Source: Elusimicrobia bacterium RIFCSPLOWO2_01_FULL_64_13 (lineage in GTDB: Bacteria; Elusimicrobiota; Elusimicrobia; 2-02-FULL-39-32). From it: a DNA stretch of 27,128 nt. A program made the position numbers and the translations under genes. Location: positions 3,751-30,878 of the forward strand of contig MGUT01000012.1 in assembly GCA_001800095.1 (NCBI GenBank). Reading direction: 5' to 3'. A model generated the notes under the pieces. That model was not told the origin of the DNA. It made no database searches and saw only the letters and a list, made by a program, of their open reading frames with translations. Below, one piece after another: positions 7,147 through 14,438 of this stretch (position 1 is the first letter of the stretch; each line of letters begins with the position of its first letter).

Positions 7147-7984
7147 TTTCCGGCACCTCCACTTCTCCTTCGAAAGAGACCGTGGCCGGCCCTTCGAGGA
7201 TGACCTCCCCGAACCTCGACCTCTTTTGGTCCTTGTCCAGACGGAAATGGACGACGAGGGTCCCGCCGCCCTTCGTCAGGCAGGACACGGGCGAACTCAC
7301 GATGTTCTTCAGGGCGCAGATCAGGACCGAGGCCGTGACCCCCGTTCCGCAGGCGAGGGTCTCGTCCTCCACACCCCTTTCGTAGGTGCGGACCAGGAGG
7401 CGGTGCTCGTCTTGTTTCTGCACGAAATTCACGTTCGTCCCGTGGGGGGCGAAGTCCTTGTGGGTGCGGATCTTGCCGCCGAGGCCGGGCACGTCGATCT
7501 TGTCGACGTGGTCCACGACCATCACGGCGTGGGGGACGCCGGTGTGGATGGTGGAGACGCACAGGACGTTTTCCTCGTCCAGGGCCAGGTTCAGGTCGAT
7601 CCTCGGGTCCCTGGGCTGGCTCATGGAAAGCCGGACCATCTCCCCGTCCACGCTGGCCTCGTGCATCCCGGCGTCGGACCGGAACCGCAGCTTGTTCCCC
7701 GCCATTCCCTTCAACGCGGCGAACCGGGCGAGGCAGCGCGCGCCGTTCCCGCACATCCCGGCGCGGCTTCCATCGGAATTATAGTAAATCATGCGGAAGT
7801 CCGCCTCCGCGTCCTTTTCCAGGACGAGGAGGCCGTCCGCCCCGATGGAGAACTTCCTCCGGCAGAGCCGGCCGGCCAGGGCGCCGGTGTCGGACGGCAG
7901 GGTCCCGGAGCGGTTGTCCAGCACGACGAAATCATTGCCGCCGCCCGACATCTTCATGAAGGGGATGCGCCTATTTTTCGCCAT
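7139..7984 (-). CDS. dapF: Diaminopimelate epimerase
   Basis: DapF interconverts LL- and meso-diaminopimelate, feeding both peptidoglycan synthesis and lysine synthesis. The 281-residue sequence has both catalytic cysteines, Cys78 in MCGNGARC and Cys212 in TLACGTG, together with GGGNDFVVLDN near the N-terminus and SIGADGLLVL (46-55). The ATG at 7984 lies 14 bases inside the end of lysA. A second ATG nine codons later (7957) would also give a normal N-terminus, so the start is not certain. Neighbours lysA and dapA complete the pathway. Confidence 0.96.
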   Translation of the reverse strand: MAKNRRIPFMKMSGGGNDFVVLDNRSGTLPSDTGALAGRLCRRKFSIGADGLLVLEKDAEADFRMIYYNSDGSRAGMCGNGARCLARFAALKGMAGNKLRFRSDAGMHEASVDGEMVRLSMSQPRDPRIDLNLALDEENVLCVSTIHTGVPHAVMVVDHVDKIDVPGLGGKIRTHKDFAPHGTNVNFVQKQDEHRLLVRTYERGVEDETLACGTGVTASVLICALKNIVSSPVSCLTKGGGTLVVHFRLDKDQKRSRFGEVILEGPATVSFEGEVEVPENV

Positions 7985-9203
7985 GGACCAGGTCCTTCAA
8001 GGTCTCCCGTTCCCGGACCACGTCCCAGCGGCGGCCGTTCACCAGGATCTCCGCGGCGCGCGGGCGGGAATTGTACTGGGAGCTCATGGCGAAACCGTAG
8101 GCGCCGGCGTTCTCGATGGCGAGGACCTCCCCCGGCCCGGGGAGGACCATCTTCCTTCCGCGGGCGAAATAGTCCCCGGATTCGCAGACCGGCCCCACCA
8201 CGTCCACCGCCTCCCTCCGCCCCGGACGGCTCCGGGCAGGCGTGATGCGGTGATAGGCGTCGTAAAGGGCGGGGCGGGCCAGGTCGTTCATGGCCGCGTC
8301 CACGATGACGAAGCGTTTCCGGCCGGAATGCTTGCGGTAGAGGACCCGGGTGGCCAGGATCCCCGCGTTCCCCACCAGGAACCGCCCCGGCTCGAAGAGG
8401 AGCTTCAAATTCCTCCCGCGGAGAAGGGGAATGAAGCTCCGGGCGATCTCGGACGGCGAGGGGGGGGACTCGCGGTGATAGGTGATCCCGATGCCTCCGC
8501 CCACGTCGACGACCCGCAGCCGGATTCCTTCGCGCGAAAGTTCGTCCACAAGGCGGAGCAGGACCAGGAGCAGGGCGAGGAAAGGCCGGGCGGAAGTGAT
8601 CTGGGAGCCGATGTGGGCCTGGATGCCCAGGACCTCGATATGGCCGAGCGAGCGGGCGGTCCTGTAGGCCTCGAGGATGGAGCGTTTTTGGATGCCGAAC
8701 TTGTTCTCCGCGGTGCCCGTGCTGATGTGGCGGTGGCTGCCGGCCTCGACGTCGGGATTGACCCGTATGGCCACCGGGGCCTTCCGGCCGAGGGAACGGG
8801 CCACCCGGTTCAGGGCGGCGAGCTCCTCCATGGATTCGACGTTGAACATGAGGATGCCGGAATCCAGGGCGTAGCGCATCTCGTCGGCGGTCTTCCCCAC
8901 CCCGGAGAAGACGATCTTTTCCGGGGGGAACCCGGCCAGGGCGGCCCGGTAGAGCTCGCCGGCCGAGACGATGTCCGCCCCGGCCCCCGCCTGGCTGAAT
9001 GTCCGGGCGACGGAAAGGTTCGAATTGGCTTTCAGGGCGTAGCAGATGACGTGCGGCACGTCCTTGAAAGCCCTCTCGAATTCGTTGAAATTCCTTAGAA
9101 GTTGGGCCTGGCTGTAGATGTAGAGGGGGGTGCCGCAGAGGCCGGCGAGCTTCCCGACCGGCACTCTTTCGACGTAAAGGGAGCGGTTCCTGACGTGGAA
9201 CAT
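7971..9203 (-). CDS. lysA: Diaminopimelate decarboxylase
   Basis: LysA is a PLP enzyme that decarboxylates meso-diaminopimelate to lysine. I prefer the ATG at 9203 (410 residues) because the resulting N-terminus (MFHVRNRSLYVERVPVGKLA) lines up with usual LysA starts; an ATG six codons upstream (9221) is also open. Motifs are GTPLYIYS (24-31), CYALKANSN (54-62, PLP Lys58), IQAHIGSQI, VVDVGGGIGI, LLFEPGRFLVGNAG, GPVCESGDYF (active-site Cys) and AYGFAMSSQYNSRPR. Neither start has a well-placed Shine-Dalgarno. A -10-like box at 9212-9217 would make the 9203 start nearly leaderless. A GC-rich hairpin lies just upstream, between argH and lysA. Confidence 0.96.
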   Translation of the reverse strand: MFHVRNRSLYVERVPVGKLAGLCGTPLYIYSQAQLLRNFNEFERAFKDVPHVICYALKANSNLSVARTFSQAGAGADIVSAGELYRAALAGFPPEKIVFSGVGKTADEMRYALDSGILMFNVESMEELAALNRVARSLGRKAPVAIRVNPDVEAGSHRHISTGTAENKFGIQKRSILEAYRTARSLGHIEVLGIQAHIGSQITSARPFLALLLVLLRLVDELSREGIRLRVVDVGGGIGITYHRESPPSPSEIARSFIPLLRGRNLKLLFEPGRFLVGNAGILATRVLYRKHSGRKRFVIVDAAMNDLARPALYDAYHRITPARSRPGRREAVDVVGPVCESGDYFARGRKMVLPGPGEVLAIENAGAYGFAMSSQYNSRPRAAEILVNGRRWDVVRERETLKDLVHGEK

Positions 9204-9217
9204 AATAGGGTAATATA
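9203..9217 (-). promoter_or_regulatory. Possible internal promoter -10 box for lysA (leaderless start)
   Basis: On the minus strand TATATT (9217 down to 9212) is followed after 8 bases by the lysA ATG at 9203. The -35 region is poor (TGGAAG at 17 bases) and falls inside the hairpin, so this is weak on its own. It is listed because several other genes in the window show the same geometry. Confidence 0.3.
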
Positions 9218-9228
9218 CCATTTTCGGA

Positions 9229-9248
9229 CCCCGCCTTCCAGGGCGGGG
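9229..9248 (-). other. GC-rich hairpin in the argH-lysA gap
   Basis: A perfect 7-bp stem (CCCCGCC at 9229-9235, GGCGGGG at 9242-9248) encloses a 6-base loop. It fills most of the short gap between the argH stop and the lysA start. There is no following U-run, so it is not a standard terminator. The only purine-rich ribosome-site candidate for the upstream lysA start (GGAAGG on the minus strand) lies in its loop and 3' arm. It could damp translation, pause polymerase or protect a processed mRNA end. Confidence 0.55.
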
Positions 9249-9251
9249 GGG

Positions 9252-10589
9252 TCAGCGTTTGAGGAGGGTTTTGAGCTTGCGGATCTGGCGGGCCAGGGCC
9301 TTCTTTCCCGTGCCGCCGTAGGAGTTGCGGTCCTCGGCTACGCGGCGGATGGAGAAGACGCGGGCGACGTCGGGCCCGAACAGGGGGGAGAAGGACTTGA
9401 GCTCTTCGAGGGTATAGTCCTCGAGGTTGCCTCCCCCTTCCGGCCCTTCCCGCAGCTCCCGCACCATGTCCGAAACGATGCCGTGGGCTTCGCGGAAAGG
9501 CAGGCCCTTGCGGGCGAGGTAGTCGGCCAGCTCCGTGGCCAGGAGATACCCTCCGTGGCAGGAGGCCTCCATGGTCTTTTCGTTGACCCGGAGGCCGTCC
9601 AGGATCTGGCGGGCCAGATCCAGGGAGGCCAGGGCCGTGTCGGCGGCGTCGAAGAGAGGCGGCTTGTCCTCCTGCAGGTCCCGGTTGTAGGACAGGGGTT
9701 GGCCCTTGAGGAGGGAGAGGATCTGGGCGAGGCCCCCGATGGCGCGCGCGGATTTTCCCCGGAGGAGCTCCGCCGTGTCCGGGTTCCTTTTTTGGGGCAT
9801 GATGGAGGACCCGGAAGTGAATGGGTCGGAGAGACTGACGAACCCGAATTCCGTGCTGGACCAGATGACCAGCTCTTCCCCCAGCCGGGAGAGATGGACC
9901 CCGATCATGGCGCAGGCGAATATGAATTCGGCCGCGAAGTCCCTGTCGGAAACGGTGTCGATGGAGTTCTCGCTCACGCGGGAGAATCCCAACAGCCGGG
10001 CCGTGAGGGACCGGTCGATGGGGAAAGTGGTCCCGGCCAGGGCGCAGACGCCCAGGGGGCACTCGTCGGCGCGTTTGAGAGCGTCCCGGACGCGGCCCTT
10101 GTCCCGCTCGAGCATCCAGGCGTAGGCGAGGATGTGGTGGGCGAAGAAGACGGGCTGGCCGTGCTGGAGGTGGGTGAATCCGGGCAGGATCGCGCGGGGA
10201 TGGGCTTCCGCCCGCATGAGGACCGCCTCCTGGAAAGCGCGGATCGCTTCGAGGATATGGCCGCCGGCGTCGCGCACGAAGAGCTTGAGGTCGGTGACGA
10301 CCTGGTCGTTCCGGCTCCTGGCCGTGTGCATCTTCTTGGCGGTCTTTCCTATCCGGCGGATGAGCTCCCGCTCGACGGCGTAGTGGATGTCCTCGGCGGG
10401 GGGGATGGCCTTGCCCCTCTCGATGTCCTTTTGGATGGAGAGCAGCCCCCGGATGATGCGTTTGGATTCGGCCGGAGAGATGATGCGTTTCCGGGCGAGC
10501 ATGGTCGCGTGGGCGATGGAGCCCCGGATGTCGTAGGGTGCGAGGCGCTTGTCGAACGAAAAAGAGGAGATGAATTCTTCGGGGTTCAC
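9252..10589 (-). CDS. argH: Argininosuccinate lyase
   Basis: ArgH splits argininosuccinate into arginine and fumarate, the last step of arginine synthesis. The 445-residue protein starts at GTG 10589, 7 bases after the argG stop. It has the fumarase/aspartase superfamily signatures: KMHTARSRNDQ (87-97), FTHLQHGQP (138-146, catalytic His140) and the loop SGSSIMPQKRNPD (259-271, catalytic serine at 261/262). LSYNRDLQEDK and the C-terminal NSYGGTG also match. Length and motifs are normal. It pairs directly with argG and leads into the lysine genes, which is the main oddity. Confidence 0.97.
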   Translation of the reverse strand: MNPEEFISSFSFDKRLAPYDIRGSIAHATMLARKRIISPAESKRIIRGLLSIQKDIERGKAIPPAEDIHYAVERELIRRIGKTAKKMHTARSRNDQVVTDLKLFVRDAGGHILEAIRAFQEAVLMRAEAHPRAILPGFTHLQHGQPVFFAHHILAYAWMLERDKGRVRDALKRADECPLGVCALAGTTFPIDRSLTARLLGFSRVSENSIDTVSDRDFAAEFIFACAMIGVHLSRLGEELVIWSSTEFGFVSLSDPFTSGSSIMPQKRNPDTAELLRGKSARAIGGLAQILSLLKGQPLSYNRDLQEDKPPLFDAADTALASLDLARQILDGLRVNEKTMEASCHGGYLLATELADYLARKGLPFREAHGIVSDMVRELREGPEGGGNLEDYTLEELKSFSPLFGPDVARVFSIRRVAEDRNSYGGTGKKALARQIRKLKTLLKR

Positions 10590-10596
10590 GGCGGGC

Positions 10597-11817
10597 TCAC
10601 CGGCGCCTTCTCAAGGCGGCCTCGACCGTGTGCGGCAGGCCGAAGAGCTTGATGAACCCTTCGGAGTCCTTGTGGTCGTAGACGGCCTCGCCCGAATAGC
10701 CGAAAGTGGAAAGCTTCTCCCAATAAAGGGAATGCGGCGACTTGCGCGAGACGATCTTCATCGCGCCCTTGTAGAGCTCGAGGGTCACGGAGCCCGTGAC
10801 GAATTCCTGGGTGCGGTCCACGAACGCGGACAAGGATTTGCGCAGGGTGCTGAACCAGAGCCCGTTATAGATGAGCTCGCCCAGCTTTTCCGACAGGCCG
10901 AGCTTGTAGTGGAACGTCTCCCGGTCGAGCGCGAGGGATTCCAGCTCCCGGTGGGCGGCATAGCAGACCACGGCGGCCGGGCATTCGTATATGCCCCTGG
11001 ACTTCATGCCCACCAGCCGGTTCTCCACGATGTCGATGCGTCCCACGCCGTTGCGGCCCGCGATCCGGTTCAAATGGAGGATGAGGTTCACCGGGGAAAG
11101 CCGCCTGCCGTTCAAGCCGACGGGAACGCCTTTGCTGAAATCGAGCCGGACCCGCTCGGGCCGGTTCGGGGCGCGGCGGGGGGAGACCGTGATCTGGAAT
11201 ATGTCCTCGGGATAGTCGGACCCGAGGTTCTCCAATATGCCGCCTTCGTAGGAGATGTGCCAGAGGTTCGCGTCGGAGGAATAGGGCTTGGCCTTGGTCA
11301 CGGGCACGGGGATGCCGAAGCGCCTGGCGTAGGCGACGGCGTCCTCGCGGGAACGGATGTTCCATTCCCGCCAGGGGGCGATGACGCGGGCCCCCGGCAG
11401 GAGGGTGCGGAAAGCGATCTCAAAGCGGACCTGGTCGTTGCCTTTCCCCGTGGCCCCGTGGGAGACGGCGTCCGCCTTCTCTTTCCGGGCGACCCGGGCG
11501 ACTTCCCTGGCGATGAGGGGGCGGGCCAGGGCCGTGGCGAGGAGGTACTTGCCTTCGTAGACGGCGCGCGCCTTGAGGGCGGGGAAGACGAAATCCCGGG
11601 CGAACTCGCGCTTGGCGTCCACGATATGGCACTTCTTGGCGCCGGTGGCCAGGGCCTTTTTGCGGACGGCGGCGAAGGAGGCCGCCCCGCCTTCGAGGGA
11701 GCCCAGGTCCACGCAGCAGGCGATCACCTCGCAGCCGTACTTTTCGATGAGCCAACGGATGATGACGGACGTGTCCAGGCCGCCGGAATAGGCCAGGACC
11801 ACTTTCTTCGGGTTCAT
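10597..11817 (-). CDS. argG: Argininosuccinate synthase
   Basis: ArgG joins citrulline and aspartate using ATP. I start at ATG 11817 (406 residues, MNPKKVVLAYSGGLDTSV), where the ATP-binding SGGLDTS falls at residues 11-17 as in the family. The upstream TTG and ATG candidates at 11853 and 11829 lie within the predicted promoter. Other motifs are SHGATGKGNDQVRFE, the citrulline/aspartate region SSDANLWHISYEGG, and RKSPHSLY near the C-terminus. There is no Shine-Dalgarno. A promoter with its -10 ending 7 bases before the ATG predicts a leaderless message. This is the first gene of the nine-gene minus-strand operon. Confidence 0.96.
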   Translation of the reverse strand: MNPKKVVLAYSGGLDTSVIIRWLIEKYGCEVIACCVDLGSLEGGAASFAAVRKKALATGAKKCHIVDAKREFARDFVFPALKARAVYEGKYLLATALARPLIAREVARVARKEKADAVSHGATGKGNDQVRFEIAFRTLLPGARVIAPWREWNIRSREDAVAYARRFGIPVPVTKAKPYSSDANLWHISYEGGILENLGSDYPEDIFQITVSPRRAPNRPERVRLDFSKGVPVGLNGRRLSPVNLILHLNRIAGRNGVGRIDIVENRLVGMKSRGIYECPAAVVCYAAHRELESLALDRETFHYKLGLSEKLGELIYNGLWFSTLRKSLSAFVDRTQEFVTGSVTLELYKGAMKIVSRKSPHSLYWEKLSTFGYSGEAVYDHKDSEGFIKLFGLPHTVEAALRRRR

Positions 11818-11853
11818 GATGAGAATCATACTAAAGCGGGAATCGCCAATCAA
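11817..11853 (-). promoter_or_regulatory. Predicted argG operon promoter (leaderless)
   Basis: On the minus strand there is TTGATT (11853-11848), a 17-base spacer, then TATGAT (11830-11825): 4/6 and 5/6 matches to sigma-70 hexamers. Only 7 bases separate the -10 from the ATG at 11817, so transcription should begin at or beside the start codon. It would drive argG, argH, lysA, dapF, dapA, dapB, the FAH gene, the membrane gene and dapL. Confidence 0.65.
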
Positions 11854-11880
11854 CCCTCCCCTTTCTCCGCTCCGTTTGTT

Positions 11881-11998
11881 GAGGGGTTCGGGACTTCCCT
11901 CGCTGGATCGCTCGGCTAGAGCATCGCTCTCGCGGCGCCAAACCTTGAGCTAGTGTTTGGCGCCGCTAGGTCCTGCTCGGGAAGATCCCTCACCCCTC
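11881..11998. repeat. 118-bp imperfect palindromic element between divergent promoters
   Basis: The core is a perfect 12-bp inverted repeat, GCGGCGCCAAAC (11932-11943) and its complement (11955-11966), around an 11-base loop. Outer arms also pair: GAGGGGT (11881-11887) with ACCCCTC (11992-11998), and GGGACTTCCC (11890-11899) with 11979-11989 apart from one bulged base. The left arm carries a side hairpin, AGAGC-ATC-GCTCT (11918-11930). No reading frame of interest lies inside. It sits between the -35 boxes of the argG and DegT promoters, so neither would transcribe it. It looks like a dispersed palindromic or miniature element, or a topological/protein-binding site. It is the main content of the 225-base gap. 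Confidence 0.75.
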
Positions 11999-12005
11999 CA
12001 TCAGG

Positions 12006-12034
12006 TTGCCGGTAAAAATATATTCTGATATAAT
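12006..12034 (+). promoter_or_regulatory. Predicted promoter of the DegT aminotransferase gene
   Basis: TTGCCG (12006-12011, 4/6 match) is followed by a 17-base AT-rich spacer and a perfect TATAAT (12029-12034). The ATG at 12043 lies 8 bases further on, so the mRNA would have about two untranslated bases. No Shine-Dalgarno is present. Confidence 0.7.
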
Positions 12035-12042
12035 GGCCGGAA

Positions 12043-13167
12043 ATGATACGGCTCGTCGACCTGAAAAGACAATATAAAACCATCCGGAAGGACGTCCGCA
12101 AGGCGATATTCGGGGTCATAGAGAACACGGACTTCATACTCGGGGCGGAGCTCCGCGCGTTCGAAGAGGAATTCGCCCGATTCTGCGAGAGCAAGCACGC
12201 CGTCGGCGTGGACTCGGGCACGGGCGCCCTGGAATTGGCTCTCCACGCCAAAGGCATCGGTCCCGGGCACGAGGTCATCGTGCCCGTCTTCACTTTCTAC
12301 GCCACGGCCTCGGCCGTGGCCACCGTGGGGGCCAGGCCCGTCTTCGTGGACGTGGAGGACGACACGGGCAACCTGGACCCGGAAAAACTCGAGGCCGCCG
12401 TCACGCCCCGGACGAAGGCGGTCATTCCCGTGCACCTTTTCGGCCAGCCGGCGAATTTGAGCGAGATCGCCGCCATAGCGCAGGAAAGGAACATCGCTTT
12501 GATCGAGGACTCGGCCCAGGCGCACGGCGCCAAGGTCCGCATAGGCGGCTCCGACTGGAAGGCCGCCGGCTCCGTCGGAGAGATGGGCTGCTTCAGCTTT
12601 TATCCCGGCAAGAACCTCGGGGCCTATGGAGACGGAGGGATGGTCGTGACGCAAAGCGACGCCCACGCGGCCCGGCTCCGGCTCCTGCGGGACTACGGCC
12701 GGACCGGCAAGTACGAACACTCCATCCTGGGCTACAACAAAAGGCTGGACACCCTCCAGGCCGCCATACTCCGGGTCAAGCTCAAACATCTCGATTCCTG
12801 GAACCGCCTCCGCAGGAGGAACGGGGAGCTCTACGACCGTCTCCTGGGCAAGGCCGGGTTGCGCACGTTCAAGACCCGCGACTATACCGAGCCGGTCCGC
12901 CACGTCTACGCCGTCCGCGTTCCGGACCGGGACGGCCTGGCCTCTTTCCTTAAGGAAAACGGCGTGGCCACCGGGGTCCATTATCCCGTCCCTCTCCACA
13001 TGCAGAAGGCCTTCGCCGCCTACGGATACAACAAGGGAGATTTTCCCGTGGCGGAGAAGATGGCGGAGGAGATCCTGTCCCTGCCCATATTCCCCGAGCT
13101 GAAGGAATCCGAGGTCAAAAAGATCGCCTCCCTGGTCGTCCGCTACCATCGCCGCGGGAAGAAATGA
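12043..13167 (+). CDS. DegT/DnrJ/EryC1-family sugar aminotransferase
   Basis: This is a PLP-dependent aminotransferase of the family that aminates keto-sugars attached to nucleotides, used in surface polysaccharide and O-antigen synthesis. The 374-residue protein opens with the typical MIRLVDLKRQY and then shows VGVDSGTGALELAL (54-67), VPVFTFYATASAV (80-92), VHLFGQPA, the PLP-contacting EDSAQAHGA (155-163) and the lysine motif FSFYPGKNLGAYGDGG (Lys190). The C-terminal half contains GVHYPVPLHMQKAF and LSLPIFPEL, also typical. The substrate cannot be fixed; WbpE/WecE-like or FdtB-like roles are possible. It overlaps the next gene by 4 bases. A glycosyltransferase lies nearby on the other strand. 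Confidence 0.92.
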   Translation: MIRLVDLKRQYKTIRKDVRKAIFGVIENTDFILGAELRAFEEEFARFCESKHAVGVDSGTGALELALHAKGIGPGHEVIVPVFTFYATASAVATVGARPVFVDVEDDTGNLDPEKLEAAVTPRTKAVIPVHLFGQPANLSEIAAIAQERNIALIEDSAQAHGAKVRIGGSDWKAAGSVGEMGCFSFYPGKNLGAYGDGGMVVTQSDAHAARLRLLRDYGRTGKYEHSILGYNKRLDTLQAAILRVKLKHLDSWNRLRRRNGELYDRLLGKAGLRTFKTRDYTEPVRHVYAVRVPDRDGLASFLKENGVATGVHYPVPLHMQKAFAAYGYNKGDFPVAEKMAEEILSLPIFPELKESEVKKIASLVVRYHRRGKK

Positions 13168-13685
13168 TCCGGGAATGGCAGGGCCATCGTCCCAGGATCC
13201 ATCCCGGCGCCTTCGTGCATGAATCCGCCGAGGTCATCGGCCAGGTGACGTTGGAGAAGGACGCCTCCGTCTGGCCTTACGCCGTCCTCCGGGGCGACGT
13301 GGCCGGCATCGTCATCGGCGAGGGCACCAACATCCAGGACAATACCGTCATCCACGCCAATCCGGGACAACCGGCGATCCTGGGTCCCGGGATCTCCGTC
13401 GGACATTCCGCGGTGCTCCACGGCTGCACCCTCCAGGGCCACGCCATCATCGGCATGGGGGCGATCGTTCTCGACGGGGCGGTGGTGGAGGAGGACTGCA
13501 TCGTGGGGGCCGGCGCCGTGGTCTCTCCCCGGACCCGGATCCCGAAGGGGTCCATGGCCCTGGGCGTCCCCGCCCGGGTGGCGCGGCCCTTGAAGCCGGA
13601 GGAGCTCGAGCATATCCGCTGGAACGCCCGGGAGTATCTCGCCTTAAGCGAGTCCCACCGCAAGACCTCCCGCCGCGTTTTCTAA
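13164..13685 (+). CDS. Gamma-carbonic-anhydrase-like left-handed beta-helix protein
   Basis: The 173-residue protein is built of hexapeptide repeats and matches the YrdA/CaiE/gamma-carbonic anhydrase group. Three metal-ligand histidines are in place: His64 in NTVIHAN, and His81 and His86 in VGHSAVLHGC. They are accompanied by VLRGD (41-45), GTNIQDN (54-60) and IIGMGAIVLDGAVV. The family includes true carbonic anhydrases and many metal-binding proteins without proven activity, so I would not claim catalysis. It is coupled to the DegT gene by a 4-base ATGA overlap. This raises the alternative of an acyltransferase-like partner in sugar modification, though the three histidines argue for the carbonic-anhydrase branch. 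Confidence 0.88.
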   Translation: MIREWQGHRPRIHPGAFVHESAEVIGQVTLEKDASVWPYAVLRGDVAGIVIGEGTNIQDNTVIHANPGQPAILGPGISVGHSAVLHGCTLQGHAIIGMGAIVLDGAVVEEDCIVGAGAVVSPRTRIPKGSMALGVPARVARPLKPEELEHIRWNAREYLALSESHRKTSRRVF

Positions 13686-13691
13686 GTTTTC

Positions 13692-14438
13692 GTGAGACAG
13701 GGTCCGGCCTTCAGGATTTATAATCTCCTGCTCGAGCGCTTCGGGCCCCGGGGCTGGTGGCCCGTCACGCCTCCCGGAGCCCTTGAGCCCGCCTACCATC
13801 CCCGCCGGAAAACTTTCCGTCCACCCGACGAAGGCGGCGCCTTCGAGATCGCCGTCGGCGCCATCCTTACCCAGAACACCGCCTGGGCCAACGTCCGCAA
13901 AGCCCTCATGGAATTGAACCGCAGGCGGCTCATGTCGCCGGAAAGATTGCTCCGGGCCCCTTTCTCCTCCCTGGCCAAGGCCGTGAGGCCTTCGGGTTAT
14001 TTCAGGCAGAAGGCGAAGAAACTGAAGGTCTTTTCCCGGTTCCTGCAAGACAGGCACGGCGGCAGGATGAAGGAGCTTTTGAGCCGGCCTCTTTCCCAAG
14101 CCCGGTCCGAACTCTTGAAGGTCCACGGGATCGGGCCGGAGACGGCGGACTCGATCCTCCTCTACGCCGGAGCGCGGCCTATATTCGTCGTGGACGCCTA
14201 TACCCGCAGGATAGGAGGCCGCGTCGGGCTTTTCCGGACGGAAGATTACGAGAAGGCGCGGGCTTATTTTGAAACGGCCCTGGAAGGGGTCCCCCTGAAG
14301 GAGCGGGCGGGGCTTTTCGGCGAGTACCACGCTCTGCTTGTAGAGCTGGGCAAGAATCTCTGCAGGCCGCGGCCTCTTTGCTGGACATGCCCGCTCCAGC
14401 GGGCCTGCCGCACGGGGAGAAGGAAGGTCCGGGCTTAA
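13692..14438 (+). CDS. Endonuclease III-related DNA glycosylase (HhH-GPD, 4Fe-4S)
   Basis: This 248-residue base-excision glycosylase has a GTG start 6 bases after the preceding stop. It shows FEIAVGAILTQNTAW (51-65), the helix-hairpin-helix VHGIGPETADSILLYA (144-159), the catalytic aspartate in VVDAYTRR (Asp168) and a C-terminal four-cysteine cluster (Cys224, 230, 233, 239; spacing Cx5Cx2Cx5C). Endonuclease III's catalytic lysine is replaced by Glu150 (GPETAD). That is a hallmark of the COG2231/MagIII-like branch and points to a monofunctional glycosylase, possibly for alkylated purines, without lyase activity. It ends head-to-head with the glycosyltransferase, sharing a TTAA stop overlap. 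Confidence 0.88.
   Translation: MRQGPAFRIYNLLLERFGPRGWWPVTPPGALEPAYHPRRKTFRPPDEGGAFEIAVGAILTQNTAWANVRKALMELNRRRLMSPERLLRAPFSSLAKAVRPSGYFRQKAKKLKVFSRFLQDRHGGRMKELLSRPLSQARSELLKVHGIGPETADSILLYAGARPIFVVDAYTRRIGGRVGLFRTEDYEKARAYFETALEGVPLKERAGLFGEYHALLVELGKNLCRPRPLCWTCPLQRACRTGRRKVRA

Noticed and set aside
7954..10062. A 702-codon minus-strand frame overlapping lysA and argH
   Set aside because: It is the same strand but a different frame from the real genes; the Pro/Arg/Gly-rich translation is typical of an out-of-frame reading.
11881..11998. The palindrome as a riboswitch or attenuator for argG
   Set aside because: The predicted argG promoter lies downstream of it (11825-11853), so it would not be in the argG mRNA. 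This would change if a start site were mapped upstream.
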